Of a DNA stretch of 64,000 bases, positions 53,000 to 64,000 are shown one piece after another (the first letter of the stretch is position 1; each line of letters opens with the position of its first letter). Source of the stretch: Agrocybe praecox (Eukaryota; Basidiomycota; Agaricomycetes; Agaricales; Agrocybaceae); contig OZ024840.1 in assembly GCA_964017145.1 (NCBI GenBank), forward strand, positions 2,294,001-2,358,000, written 5' to 3'. The notes beneath the pieces are model-generated. The model saw only the letters and a list, made by a program, of their open reading frames with translations. It made no database searches and had not been told where the DNA came from. The position numbers and the translations under genes are program-made.

Positions 53000-53851
53000 T
53001 CAAAGAGCAGAACCCAGAACTTTCATGGCTAACGCCCGTAATATCTGAAGCAGAAATCGGTAAATTATGCACAACTTGAACTAGATGTGAGGTTAACATA
53101 CCTCGGCCTTTTGTTGACCACCAAGATCACTGAAAACGGCGGCAACAGACTTGCCCTTCGCGTCCCTTACCGCTCCTAAACGATTTCCAGCAAATGCACC
53201 GACCATAAGTCCAGGCACATTAGCTACTATGAACCCAAGCCCAGCGCCAGAGACAGCGCCAAACCAGCTCCACCATGGCACACGCCTATCAACCTCGGGG
53301 CGCAAAAGCTGTCATGACTGATGTCAATATCATTATCTAATGCAATATCAGAGTCACGAACCTCTTCGAAAACATCGGCGAAGACCCCTTCTGCATTGGG
53401 CTGTGCCGACCTCTGTTGGCCAGACTGTGACCCAAACATCCCAGAGAACTGAGAGAAGAAGTTCGAGGAAGACCCTGCGTCCGTTGAACGGTCTGCACGA
53501 GTTTTGTATAGGTTGTCATATTCTTGGCGGCGTTTAGAGTCCGAAAGAACATAATACGCATCCGCTACTGCCTAGGTCCAGAAAGTGAGTAGATGTATAC
53601 ATTACACAGTGCTTTCTTTTCCTATACCTGGAAACGCTCTGTTGCTTGCTTGGTTTCAGCAGGGGTTGCGTTGACCAGTCGGTCTGGGTGAGTCCTGGAA
53701 CGGAACCGCAGTTCAGTCTTCAAGGCATATATCAATTCGAGTAATAGAAAACGTGCTTCAAAGATTCCTTCCTGTATGCCTGACGAACTTCTTCCTGGGT
53801 AGCATTTTTGCTCAAGTTTAGGATTTTATAATAATCTGGAAATTGGGACAT
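53000..53851 (-). CDS. J-domain (DnaJ) co-chaperone with hydrophobic C-terminal part
   Basis: A J-protein that would stimulate an Hsp70. Start at 53851: MSQFPDYYKILNLSKNATQE, then EVRQAYRKESLKTHPDRLVN with the HPD motif. The join inside KTHPD only works with a GC donor (intron 53695-53756). Then AETKQATERFQAVADAYYVL, SDSKRRQEYDNLYKTRADRT and a Ser/Gln-rich linker. After an intron follows LLRPEVDRRVPWWSWFGAVS and a Gly/Ala-rich hydrophobic stretch (GAGLGFIVANVPGLMVGAFA), then GNRLGAVRDAKGKSVAAVFS and EILRALAMKVLGSAL. The glycine-rich helix suggests membrane contact. The exact partner is unknown. Confidence 0.85.
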
Positions 53852-53967
53852 GGTAGTGGTAGAAGAAAAGGGGAGTATGTGTTTGTGACGTCACGACTAC
53901 AGCTGAATAGGGGTACAAGAAGTTACATAATGCTAAGTACATTCACCAGACCGTCATCCCACCACCA

Positions 53968-56462
53968 TCAACTCACGTCCAAACGGAGTCGTGGCGGTGG
54001 AGGCCGCGGTCGTTCGAAGGCACCTGGTGCAGGTTCATTCCTTCCTTTCTGCAGTCTCGGGGCGCTAATAACTGGGCGCCTCGTTGTGCTTGGGATTGTT
54101 CCACCGGGCCGTGTTCTCCTCTGTGCAAGAGGCACCATAGTGCCCGATGGTCGCTTGGATATTGACGTGTTTCGATGTCCAGGATGTCCTAGTAACAGAG
54201 GTCGAAGAGCAGGGACAGGATCTACTGTGGATGTGGAAGCCCGTGTTTCAGGTCCATAGGTAGACGCCGATAAACCTGGCAGGTCGGTTGGAGAAGTGAT
54301 AGTCATGGAAGCCAATATCATTGGGCGTAGCACAATTGCGGCGCCAACTGTCGAAGAAGTAATATCAGGCGTTTCGGGTTCTGATTCCGAGCTAATGTCG
54401 TCGGGGGACATGGCAACTCCTATAGGGTTGTTGCTTAGGTCTTCAGATAATAAGAATTAGTTATTTTACAAAATAAGGTCGAATGAAAGTTTACCTCCAA
54501 TGAAAGAAGTCACGTCATACTGGGTGGCACCTGTTTGGAGAGGAGGTGCTATCGTCTGTACTGGAGATAACTCAATCGGTGTTGCAACTTCAACAGGCGC
54601 AAGCCCTTGTCGACCATTCTTGCTCGCAACAATGGAAAATCTACCAATGTTTTCTTGCAAGTGTCTGGTCGACGTTTCGGTCTCGGGTACCATAGGCGGG
54701 TCAGGAAAGTTGGAAAGAGAAAAATCACTACGGTTTGACGACGACTCGGTCCTTGTTCTAGTGAAAGTACTTCGTGATTGACCCGCAATTTGTGAAGTTG
54801 TGTCCGTACTTGAATTCAAGGCAAATGGGTTTCGAATCTCATCAGGACTACCTCGCAGCCCCTGCGTGGACATAATACGCAAAGCGGCTATGCTTTGGTC
54901 AAGTTCATTTTGTTCACGAAGAATGTCGTCTATGGAAGTTACGCTTCCTTGAGGACTCGGGTATTTGGCGGTAGTGTTTTGATCTCGTAGATGTTTCGGC
55001 TCTGTTCCTGAGTTTGGATATTTCCCGTCTAGACGCTCGTCCGGTTTCGATTGAGCTGCTGACCTGAGGACACCCTGCTGCGGTACTCTGGATGAATCTT
55101 CCATCGTATAATAGGATAGTGATACTATCCCGGGAGATGGTTGAATTGTCGCGTTTTCCTCCGAGTCATGGCTACTGGAAGATGTTGTCGGCGAAATTAA
55201 AGCAATGTCTGTCCTAGGTCGATTTTCTATCACAGACCTACTTGAGAAAAAATTCGACTTCTCCTCGGAAACCGGGTTTGAGGTCTGCATTGCTTGGCCA
55301 GAGGATTGTCTCCTAGGAAGAGCCCAAGAAAGGTTGGATACCCTGTAGCCGGGGTTCTCTGAAACGGCCAGCTTATTTTTGGCGCCTGGTTCTTGATATG
55401 AAAAGGCTACAGGGAGGATGTTGTCGCCATCGAACTTCCCCGACCCTAAATTGGCTTCTTTTTCTGGGCTGGTTAGAGAAGGTTGCAATGTTAAGTCTTG
55501 AAAAGTAGTATAAAGACTGTGGAGGATGAGGACGTAAACTTCAACAGCACGAAGAAATCTGCCGAGTGATGTTTCGGTGAAAGCAACTTGATTGAAAGGT
55601 CAAATTGAGAATTCGTAGATGCAGGAGGTGAAAGAGAGACCTACAAGAGACGAAGTTGGCAATTCCTAGACCCGTGCCAATAAGTAAAGCAAAAATCGGA
55701 ACTATATATGAGCGAAAGGTAGGCCAGGTATCCTTAGGAGAGATATAAATATTCAATATAAACTTCAGGATAAAAGTAACCATGATCGACGTTTGGATTG
55801 TACTATCGGCGACGTATATCGACCCGTATCTTCGTTGCCCAGGAATGAGCCTCCATAGTATCTGCAGGAGAGGGACGGCAAGTACAGCAGCAAGACTGGT
55901 CCATTTCAAAAGCAATCCGATTAAACCCCATCGGTTCCAACTGGCACTGTGTACAACTTTGCTCTTTTGCGAAAGGGTGGTCCGGGGGCTGACTTCGCCT
56001 CGTGGGCAGTGTGCAACCAAGCGCCAGAAAAAGAGGTCGAGCATTCCAATAGAAAGAGAGAGAAAAATTTCTCTCGCATAGATCAATCCGGAACTTTTCG
56101 CTGTATCTTGAGGCCCTCGCGACAGAACCTGACTGAGATCGAATGTTGCTGCCGCAAATGCGAGAAAGGAAGAACCATAAAGAAAAACAGATAATCTAAA
56201 ATAAAGTTCAGTTTACCACATGGAAAGCGCGGCTATGAATGGACTTACAACTTGACTTGCTTTGTGATGAAGTAGAAGGTGAACACTCCGATCCCCATGA
56301 TACCCTCACAGAACAGAGGAATATCACTTAGAATGGCCTCAATCTGGCGGAGTGCAGTGATATATAGTAAGAAGAAATTTACAATCCTAGGCAATAAATC
56401 CTTACCGCCGAGTCGCTACTGAGCGAGAATGAGCTCGGTATAAGGGTAGTGACCGCAGACAT
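53968..56462 (-). CDS. Unidentified seven-span membrane protein with a long disordered tail
   Basis: Not recognised. Start at 56462 (MSAVTTLIPSSFSLSSDSAI). Hydrophobic segments: EGIMGIGVFTFYFITKQV, LSVFLYGSSFLAFAAATFDL, IYAREIFLSLSIGMLDLFFW, LIGLLLKWTSLAAVLAVPLL, TSIMVTFILKFILNIYI, IVPIFALLIGTGLGIANFVS and YVLILHSLYTTFQDLTLQP. That makes about seven spans in 280 residues. A cytosolic tail of about 500 residues is Ser/Thr/Pro-rich, with coil-like QGSVTSIDDILREQNELDQS, and ends RPRPPPPRLRLDVS. The last intron (near 54440-54490) joins FIGD to LSNNPIGVAMSPDD. Topology resembles fungal receptor-like proteins, but I name no family. The stop is at 53968-53970; it overlaps nothing. Confidence 0.6.
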
Positions 56463-56905
56463 CTTCCGGGAAGCAGAAACAATTTGGTGGTTATAAAAAG
56501 CTTGCTTCTGGCCGGGCAGAAACTGAGCTCAAGGTGGTCGCCAGGACTGTAGAAGGTCGAATAGTGAATTCAAAGAAGAAAAAAGGCGACTAAAGCGCTG
56601 ATGAACGGAAGGTAGGCGCAATCACCGCTCCAGACCCAGTGAAGGGATAACGAGGAAGGTGGGTAAAGGACGCAGCAGGGTCCTCTATCTTTTAGATACA
56701 CCATCATAACAACTGAATACCATATCGTTGTTAATGGAAACCAACAAGATGCCATGTTTACTTATAATTCGTCCGATAAGTAAGCAATAGGGTGCGAAAA
56801 AAAATAATTGCGAGATAGCCGACAACATATCCGGCCAGCCGAACAGAACAAGAATACTACATACACACAGACACAAGTACATACTTTAGTTTAATGAACA
56901 TTTGT
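56463..56905. other. Intergenic, membrane protein promoter and LIM gene 3' region
   Basis: 443 bp with no supported gene, RNA or repeat. Confidence 0.45.
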
Positions 56906-59498
56906 CTACAGTCCGAGTCCATTCCCAGTTGACCCTGTAAGCTGCCTCACAAGGTACATCCCTCTGCCCTCATCGATGCTCTTTGAGCTCCTCATACCAA
57001 TCACACTCTTCGGTCTTGGCCTTACGCTTCCTGATCGCCCAAGTTGCTTGGTAGGGCTGATACTTCGCGTCGGTGTCAGCCCTCCACCAGTAAGTTGCCG
57101 CAAAATCATGTCTGTACCAGACCCAGCACCGGTAAACTGACGCGCAATTGTCGTAGTACCCGTAAGTTGAGGTGTAATCTTCGTAGCAACAGTGGCAGAT
57201 GGATTCGGTGGCCCTGATCGAAGCGGAGATGTGAGGGGAGATCCACCACATCCGAGTAATAACTTGAGAGTAGATCAGTTCATGACTCAAGGGAAAATCA
57301 GTTACAGAACATGCACTAACCAAACACTCTCGACACCAAACCCCACCTTCGCCATCCGTTTTGGCAGCACTATCCAACTTCTTTCCGCATCCAGGTGTAT
57401 CCTTCTTTTCATCCCGACTTCTGCCTAATAGGTACGCTGTTGTAATTTCTTTCTTCCCGCCACAAACCAAGCAAGATGAATGCCATCTGGTACCTTGAGG
57501 ACCAGCGACCACGCCTCGTTCCATAAGGGAGACAGCTTTTTGGCATCCTGGACATGCATTTTGACCTCCAAATCGAGGGAAGACGGGCTTCTGCGGACTC
57601 GAACTTAATGGTATGCTGTATGTGCGCTGACTGATTGATTGGTTTACAGAGGAAGCAGAGGAAGCAGAGACCATAGGGGGTGGGGAGGCTTTGGAAGGTT
57701 TGACTGACTTCATTGCATCGTATAAAGGCTTCGGACTAGAATATTTTGGAACAACAAAATGTTGGGGAGGTGCACACTAAAAAAATATCATTAGAGGGAG
57801 AGAAAAGAGGTAGAAGAAACAATCGCACCTGAATATGACAAGGGCCTAACTCATTTCTCACGAATGAAGTTGAGCCTTTCTTTACGTCGTTGAAAGGTTT
57901 GTCGCATACCGCACACTTGAAACATTCGGGATGGTATATATGCGGCTCGTCATTCTCGTCAACCCCAGGAATAGTAACGTATTGGCCACCTTGAAGGACA
58001 TTGAGAATGGGACTGGAGCATTTCCCACAAAGTGATGTACTAGTTACTGTCAGGGAAGGACTTCTAGTTTCCTTCACCGAACTATGGCTGATATTATCGG
58101 TTGCAAAAGTATTCTTCGTGTTCAATGAATTCGATGAGCTATGGCTGTGTGATAGATTATAGCCGGTGCTATTCGATGATGAAAGCCTCAGAGGATTTTC
58201 TGAAGTAGAGGGTAGTTTGCGCTCAGGGTTGAATTTATCGCGGTCAATCGAACGTGTTGGCGAAGCGGTGGGCGAATATGAATGGGCACTAGACTGCAGC
58301 TCAGTCAGAATATGCAACATTGTTTTAGTGAGAAGTTCTTACAGTGCCAACCACCGAAGAAACAAAAGGGTCTGAATCACTATGACGGATGCCCCGCGAC
58401 TTAGGAGAGCCTGCGTATGAAAGCTGTCGTGTTGTTAAAGAATTGGATCGTAGACGGCCAGAATCGTGAGTCGCGGGACTGCTTTCTCGTGATTTCACAA
58501 TACCCAGTCTTTGCTCTAATTCATCGATTGTCGGACTGCTCTCTCTGCTCTTTCTTCCTTTACTGGAGTTTAGACCGCCAGGATTACTAGATATTGGACC
58601 GTTATTATTACTAGGCCTTTCTTTTTTCGGCGTGGTAGGATCGCGTTTGAGACAGTTGTCGAAACAATCGACGCAGGATGGTCGGCCAAAAAGATCGACC
58701 ATGGGGACATCTCCAATATTCTTGAAGCATGAAGCGCAATTATAACAGCGCTTGTGCCAATACTGTCCCCCAGATTGTATAAAGCCGCCTTCGGCTTTCA
58801 GAGTTAAAACAGGTCTGGAACAAGCAGGGCAAGCTCCCTTAGAGCCACCATGGGTCGTAAAACAAGGCCGACAGAGAAAAGAGTTTGTCTTGGCTGGATC
58901 AGGGTCGGGGTATATAGTTGCATCTGGAAGGAATATAGTCGAGCAATAGGCACAAGAATGCAATGGAAGTGTTTCCTTGGGTTGAAGTAAAGAACCGTAG
59001 ACTTTGGATAAGGTTGGCTCATGAGGAGAAAATGATGGAAGAATGTCATTTTCTACGTCAGAGAAGGTAGTAGATTTCTTGAGCGGGGAAGGAGGCCGGG
59101 GTGATTGAGAAGTAGCCAAAGTGATATGATCAGAAATTCCATTCCTTAGAGGCTGTAAGGGAGTAGAAGTAGACGAGAGAGGTCGCGGAAAGCGCCTAGT
59201 AGAGCCCAAAGACGAGGTAGATTCACGTGGAGCTTTGTCGATTGAGGAACTAGCGGGGGTTGAGCGTGGAGTTCTTTCGAAAGAATTCAGCTTTGGAGAT
59301 TCCGATGAGACGTAAGTCTTTGACCATCTATCTTGATTAATGGTAGATGAGGAGCTAGATGCATTCTTCCATGCGGCTGCTGTTGTCACGAATGAATTTC
59401 AATGAAAACCGACTGAGGTACGACATACCAACAGCGGTGCCTCCACAATGGCATCGCGCACCAGAAACAATGTCTCCGCACCGACGGCAAAAACCCAT
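56906..59498 (-). CDS. LIM-domain protein with N-terminal zinc-binding motif
   Basis: A probable cytoskeleton or signalling scaffold. Start at 59498: MGFCRRCGDIVSGARCHCGG, a small Cys cluster, then spliced to AAAWKNASSSSSTINQDRWS. The first LIM-like unit has CAYCSTIFLPDATIYPDPDP, FLCRPCFTTHGGSKGACPAC, then WHKRCYNCASCFKNIGDVPM and RPSCVDCFDNCLKRDPTTPK. A Ser-rich linker leads to CGKCSSPILNVLQGGQYVTI and YHPECFKCAVCDKPFNDVKK. The last unit is CPGCQKAVSLMERGVVAGPQ, TRWHSSCLVCGGKKEITTA, then CGKKLDSAAKTDGEGGVWCR. The tail repeats QLTG-type motifs (PQLTGTTT, RQFTGAGS, RQLTGGGL, RQLTGSTG). The exact LIM boundaries and any Rho-GTPase link are not resolved. Stop at 56906-56908. Confidence 0.82.
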
Positions 59499-59616
59499 TT
59501 AAGTGAAGTTGAATAAGATGGAAAGCACCGCAAAAGGCTGGCACAAGTTGAAGTTCAACTTCCAGTCACGTGTGACTATAAATAGTTTGATCTCATACTC
59601 AAACTTTCACCTGCCA
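59499..59616. promoter_or_regulatory. Divergent promoter, LIM protein / MBD4-type glycosylase
   Basis: Only 118 bp between two divergent starts. It contains TATAAATA at 59577-59584, about 35-40 bp before the glycosylase ATG, a usable TATA-like element for that gene. Confidence 0.5.
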
Positions 59617-60654
59617 ATGGTTAGCTCAGCGCCTTCAACGCCCAGAAAACCGAAACGGTCCTCCTCAAGGCATTCTCCTGTTGTTCTATCGCCCTACTTC
59701 AGCCCGAAAAAGAAATCAAATTCTACTCCCGACACATTTGAAGCAAGTAGAGAGAATTATGAGCGTACAAACAAAAGTCCAAGTCCCCAAGGAATAGAAC
59801 TATTTCAGACAGAAAGTCGTCCCCCGGCGCTTTCAGAGGAGCTTCTTCTTTGTCTTGAACAACTGAAACCAAATCTAATACAAGGTTCGTTGAGCTATGT
59901 CGGCGTGATTTAGCTTTGACTGTAGTTGATGTGCATGAAAGAAAAAATCGGAAACGATCCCTGGAAACTTCTTGTTGTCGTTACCCTTCTCAACAAAACA
60001 GCTGGAAAGTTGGCGATCCCAATCTTTTGGGATATCATGGCCAAGTGGTCCACGCCTCTCGCGTTATCAAATGGTGCAGTAACATTGTATCTCGTTCTAT
60101 TCAAGGAGTTTAACCTTGGATCAACCTTTCCCTCATGATAGCCAACCAGGAGGAATTAGTGAATATTATCCGATGTTTGGGCACCCAAAACAGACGTGCC
60201 GAGAGATTAATCGCACTCTCAAGGACATACTTGCTTCGGCCTCCGTCGGTGTACGATATGCGCCCGAGAAGGGTCTGTTCTCCACGAAAAACTTCACCCT
60301 TTTTCGCTTCTTCAAAAGTTTCGAGTTTGTATCCAGCAACTCCAATTTCCCACATCCCCGGAACAGGACCATACGCCTTGGATTCATATCGAATATTTTC
60401 GTCTTGCCACGAAGACCCAGCTTCCGAAGAATGGAAAAGCGTCATGCCTCACGACAAAGAACTCGTCCGCTTCTTGGTAGGTCACAAATATCTTTTCTAA
60501 AATGGCACGTTTGCTCATAAAGATCCAGAAGTGGAAATGGGCTTTTTTTGAGCATACCGAATGGTCCTCTACCAAAGGTGCTGTAGGCCCTATGACAGAC
60601 AAAAGCCTGGCATCACTCATCGAAGACCTTGAAACAAACAACATTACAAGATAA
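59617..60654 (+). CDS. MBD4-type HhH-GPD DNA glycosylase (no methyl-CpG domain)
   Basis: Probably removes T or U from T:G and U:G mismatches. Exons 59617-59884, 59942-60073, 60142-60476 and 60529-60654 join to 286 codons plus stop. The N-terminal 90 residues are Ser/Pro-rich (MVSSAPSTPRKPKRSSSRHS). The glycosylase fold starts DPWKLLVVVTLLNKTAGKLA, then IPIFWDIMAKWSTPLALSNA and ELVNIIRCLGTQNRRAERLI. The helix-hairpin-helix and catalytic site read ISHIPGTGPYALDSYRIFSS, with D in ALDSYRIF as the expected catalytic Asp. EEWKSVMPHDKELVRFLKWK matches the MBD4 C-terminus. No MBD is present. Both the residue pattern and about 180-residue core size fit. Confidence 0.9.
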
Positions 60655-60816
60655 TGGCATTTCATTCGAGCAAACCATACAATGTTAGTACATTTCCTTT
60701 AGAAGGTCGTAAATCTGTGCGATATTAAAGCTTCCCCCTTATCACAGGTTGCCAATCAACTCGGTGAAGCTTTAAAGTTTTGCTTTTGAGTATCAGGAAC
60801 AAGTTGCAGCGTGGAA

Positions 60817-63019
60817 CTAGCGCACCATTCCGGGGTGTAAATCATCAACAGTGGATGCACCAAGCAATCTCATCGAGGTTAATATCTCGCGTCTCAAGAT
60901 TTCAACAAGCTTTGAAACCCCCGCAACACCGTACGCCTAGAGACCAAAGGTTATAAGGTTCTGGTCACAATTTCATATGTTTGTGCCTTACGCTTTGCGC
61001 ATACAGAAATTGGCGCCCAAGTCCCACCGCCTTGGCGCCTAGACACACGGCCTTTACAACATCTACAAAGTTACAGTTCACTAAAAAGACGAGAAAACGA
61101 AAACCGCAAGACATGCGTACCTGTCCCGCGGTGAACACCGCCTGGTTGTTTCCTGTCACTTTGTGGGTCTGGTGTAATGTAATCTAGTACTCACCGTCGA
61201 TATACACTATTACATCATCAACTGACGCTCAGCTCTATCGAAACGGTGAATAAAACATACCTTCAAGTTTCTCGAACACATCAGGTCGTTGTTGACGTAA
61301 AGAATACAAAACTTCCATTGGGGGCAGGGAACTAACGAAATTAATGTGTCAAATCAATTGATCCTGTCATCGAGCACTGCAACCCACAATTCTAGTTGTC
61401 GACCTGAACAAAAATACTTTCAAGACTACGCTGATCGGGGAGTAAAATTGACACCTACCTCCGTGATTTGATAACAGAATACCATCAACATTAACCTCCA
61501 TCGCTAACACTGCATCCTGGATATCATGTCATTGGATTCCTATTCAAAGCTCGAGCAAAATTATGTCTAACGCACCTCCACGCATTGGATACCTGTTTAA
61601 TTGGAGTTTTATTAGAAACATGGTTCCATTTCGGGGTATGAATGCTCTCAAACCTTTAATAACAATTGGAAGCTTTGAGATACTACGCAACCAGGGAATC
61701 GTCTATAGCCACATTTGAGTGGTGAAAACTATAGATAGCTATTTAAGGACAGACCTTTTCCCAAGTCATATCTCTATCGTCATTGGCAACTAAGGCTCCG
61801 GCAGTTCCAAATACGTTAACGTTGCCTTCTGGCTGGTCCGCATTTGCTGTTTCTTCATGGTAAACTGGTCCTAATTCTTGCTCGTCCAATACCCACGGGC
61901 TGCGGATATCTCGTTCCCTGTTTCCTGCAACTATGGCATCCACTGTCAAGAAGAGAGCCTTGTATCCCAGCTTTTCGACTTCTCGAACGCGCTTCTCTGC
62001 TAGAGCATCGTCGCGATGCTTGTATAGTTGGAAAAATATGGTTTGATTTCGATCAGCAGCCTCCATAATATCAGCAGGAGAAAAAGATGCATTGGAGGAA
62101 ACCATTTGGATAATTCCTTCTTTATGTGCACCTCTAGTGATGTTAAGTTCGCCTAAATAATCCCAATCAGTACCATAGAGTTTGAGAAGGAATAACAGTT
62201 ACCATCCGGGTGTCCGAGCTTCGCAAGGGCTGCACCACTGACGAAAACTGGTATGGAAGACCGATAACCTAGAATTGTGGTTGACGGATTGCAATGAGAT
62301 ACTGGCCGCATCACGCGTGCATTGAAGAAGAGCCGCCCGAAAGCACGAGCATTCTCAATATTTGCTAGAATATCTTTAGTGCTTTGCCATGGAGGGAATT
62401 GCCGGAAACTCACTTATTTCATCGTCGGAAGCCGATGCATAATAAGCGAGTGCCTTATGCGACAGAACGTGTTTGGCCACGTTCTGGATCGTGGGATGAG
62501 TCTGAGTGAGTTGGGGCATGAGCAGACCGGGCATGACTTACCTCTATGTCTTGCAAGCTCAAAATCCTGCTTAGTGGTGGCATAGTCTTCCGAGCCTGCT
62601 CTACTCTAAGCTCATCCTTCGTCTTCTTAATATTCAGGTTCGCGCGAGCGATGGCCTGCTCGGATTTAGTATCCAACGACCCGAGATGCTTTGACGGGTC
62701 GAGATTCTTATTGAGAGCATCTGGAGGATGTATTGGTTCATAGGCCGAAGTAGCATCGCGTCCAGCGTATTTGAGTATGATTTTTGCTCCGCCTGGATGC
62801 TCCTGGTATTTGAGTGCATAGTAAGGGCAGCTGCAATGAGACAAGATAGTTGCAAGTGAGACGTACAGGTAGAAACTCTGTTACGTCGTAGACCTTGTTA
62901 TTTATTATAACCCAACAGGATCTATTGTTTGAAGGGGTCAGGGGTGACTTGGAAGATGTATAATGACGTTACTTTTGTGAGTTATGTTGAGAGACTTGCT
63001 CAAGAGTCCAGGACGACAT
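60817..63019 (-). CDS. CYB2: L-lactate dehydrogenase, flavocytochrome b2 type
   Basis: Oxidises an L-2-hydroxy acid, most likely lactate, using FMN and a cytochrome b5 domain. Start at 63019: MSSWTLEQVSQHNSQKSCWV, then IINNKVYDVTEFLPEHPGGA with the first heme His in HPGG. KYAGRDATSAYEPIHPPDAL carries the second heme His region. The FMN domain has ARVMRPVSHCNPSTTILGYR, PVFVSGAALAKLGHPDGE, QMVSSNASFSPADIMEAADR, FLTVDAIVAGNRERDIRSPW and the catalytic block ILLSNHGGRQLEFSLPPMEV. Then YIDGGVHRGTDVVKAVCLGA and KAVGLGRQFLYAQS; it ends STVDDLHPGMVR. The GGVHRGT piece comes from a 21 nt exon at 61121-61141. It starts directly at the b5 domain, with no presequence. Confidence 0.93.
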
Positions 63020-63281
63020 AGTAGAATGATAGTTTAGGGAAGCAGTGAGAAAGCAGATCGACAAGCTTCTTATTAGAACACGGGGAGTTCATACGTTAAT
63101 TTTATTAAATGAAGGTCGTCAAATGAGAAATCTACGGATGGGAGCCGAACGGATGCAGCGGACCGGCCGGAGGAGTGCGGTGGCAACATGTCACATGACT
63201 TCGCGTTGCTTGTTGCTGTTATGATTTGAACCGCGCATGGTCGGCATGCTTCGCATTTGATAATTGTTCAACTTACTCGTC
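63020..63281. promoter_or_regulatory. Divergent promoter, CYB2 / SAP-like protein
   Basis: 262 bp between two divergent starts. No defined element recognised. Confidence 0.45.
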
Positions 63282-64000
63282 ATGCCGCCTCTTCCCAGCA
63301 GGAAATCTCTCGAAGCGATGAAAAGGGTGGACTTGCAAAGGATTTGCAAGGTATATATATCTTCTTTTCAGCCTTTCACATCCTCATTTTCGTAACAGGA
63401 TTATGGTGTTCGGGCAAACTTGAAGTCGGAAGCTCTAATAGAGTTATTGCTTGATACACAGTAAGTGTATCCTTTATTATTTCTGAAAAGTATCCACCCC
63501 GCAACTGTGTTACAGAACAACGCCTGCCCCAGAACCACAACCAGTTAGGAGATCAGTTTCAACTAGAACAGCAAGCAAAGCGGGACCCAGTCGAATATCA
63601 TCGATGATAGTGCACGACATCGTTGAGGAAGATGAAGAGGACACGCCCCCAAATGATCCACCCCCACCTCCAGATCCCCCCGTTATAATGCCTGTCAGAA
63701 CCCGAAAAGCTAAAGAGTTGCAGACCCGACTAGGCGTTGGAAAGCCAGTAGTCGCCGGTGGGATGGGTGCAAGGGCAGTTACAAGGTCCTCTGGTTCTTC
63801 AACTTCAAGAGGAAAGCGGGAAAGATCAACCAGGATTGCAAAGCCTGTGGAGAGCACTATTGAGGAAGGTTCGTCCCTCATTTCCTTCTGACTTTAGGTA
63901 TGTGAAAAGTCTCAACCTGATTTCAGAACCGGAGAATACGAGCGCTGTTTCTAAGGGTGCGTCTATTATTACGGCATCCACATATGTTATCTTCTCACTT
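63282..64000 (+). CDS. SAP-like domain protein, 3' part missing at window edge
   Basis: Start at 63282: MPPLPSRKSLEAMKRVDLQR, joined by an intron (GTATAT...TAACAG, about 63351-63398) to DYGVRANLKSEALIELLLDT. The two-helix pattern with VDLQRICKDYGVRANLKSEA is SAP-like, a fold that often binds DNA; this is my reading of the motif. After another intron come a basic stretch (RRSVSTRTASKAGPSRISS), an acidic and Pro-rich segment (EDEEDTPPNDPPPPPDPP) and KAKELQTRLGVGKPVVAGGM. A GTTCGT donor near 63870 leads to PENTSAVSKG. The rest is beyond the edge. Confidence 0.6.

Overview
This is a 64 kb stretch of nuclear DNA from a filamentous basidiomycete, most likely an Agaricomycete. Genes are close together on both strands and split by many short introns (about 45-65 nt, usually GT-AG). 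The gene content is eukaryotic housekeeping plus families I associate with mushroom-forming fungi (DUF6697-like, DUF7726-like, a SAP-like protein). Gene models were built by joining open frames across splice sites and matching them to known families from memory; no database search was run.

Left third (0-14.4 kb): an unidentified partial gene, exosome subunit CSL4, pyruvate dehydrogenase E2, a DUF6697-like protein, KAE1 (tRNA t6A synthesis), ribosomal protein S28, lipoyl synthase, the twin-CX9C protein CMC1, PEX11 and class II fumarase. Four of these are mitochondrial or TCA-linked, and lipoyl synthase makes the cofactor attached to the E2. A 682 bp element with perfect 39 bp terminal inverted repeats, a probable MITE, lies between PEX11 and fumarase.

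Middle (14.7-37 kb): the chromatin-remodelling ATPase INO80, a DHX29/DHX57-type DEVH-box helicase, an acyl-CoA synthetase ending in the peroxisomal signal AKL, a Rab5 GTPase, an alpha-arrestin with PY motifs, and SWI1, the ARID subunit of SWI/SNF.

37-43 kb is the structurally unusual part. A DUF1764 gene, cyclin H (CCL1) and a DUF7726-like gene are followed by a rearranged duplicate: an inverted, 5'-truncated copy of the DUF1764 gene fused to the 5' tip of CCL1, then a direct second copy of the DUF7726-like gene. Both DUF7726-like genes keep open frames. The DUF1764 copy has lost its start and its conserved cysteine tail, and the second DUF7726 copy lacks the TATA-like stretch of the first.

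Right third (43.7-64 kb): adenylate kinase 6 (FAP7), a multi-span membrane protein, RNA polymerase III subunit RPC37, two unidentified proteins, a J-domain protein, another seven-span membrane protein with a long disordered tail, a LIM-domain protein, an MBD4-type DNA glycosylase, a flavocytochrome b2-type lactate dehydrogenase and a partial SAP-like protein. I saw no rRNA, convincing tRNA or CRISPR. No gene cluster for a new pathway is evident; the most notable novelty is the 37-43 kb rearrangement and the MITE.
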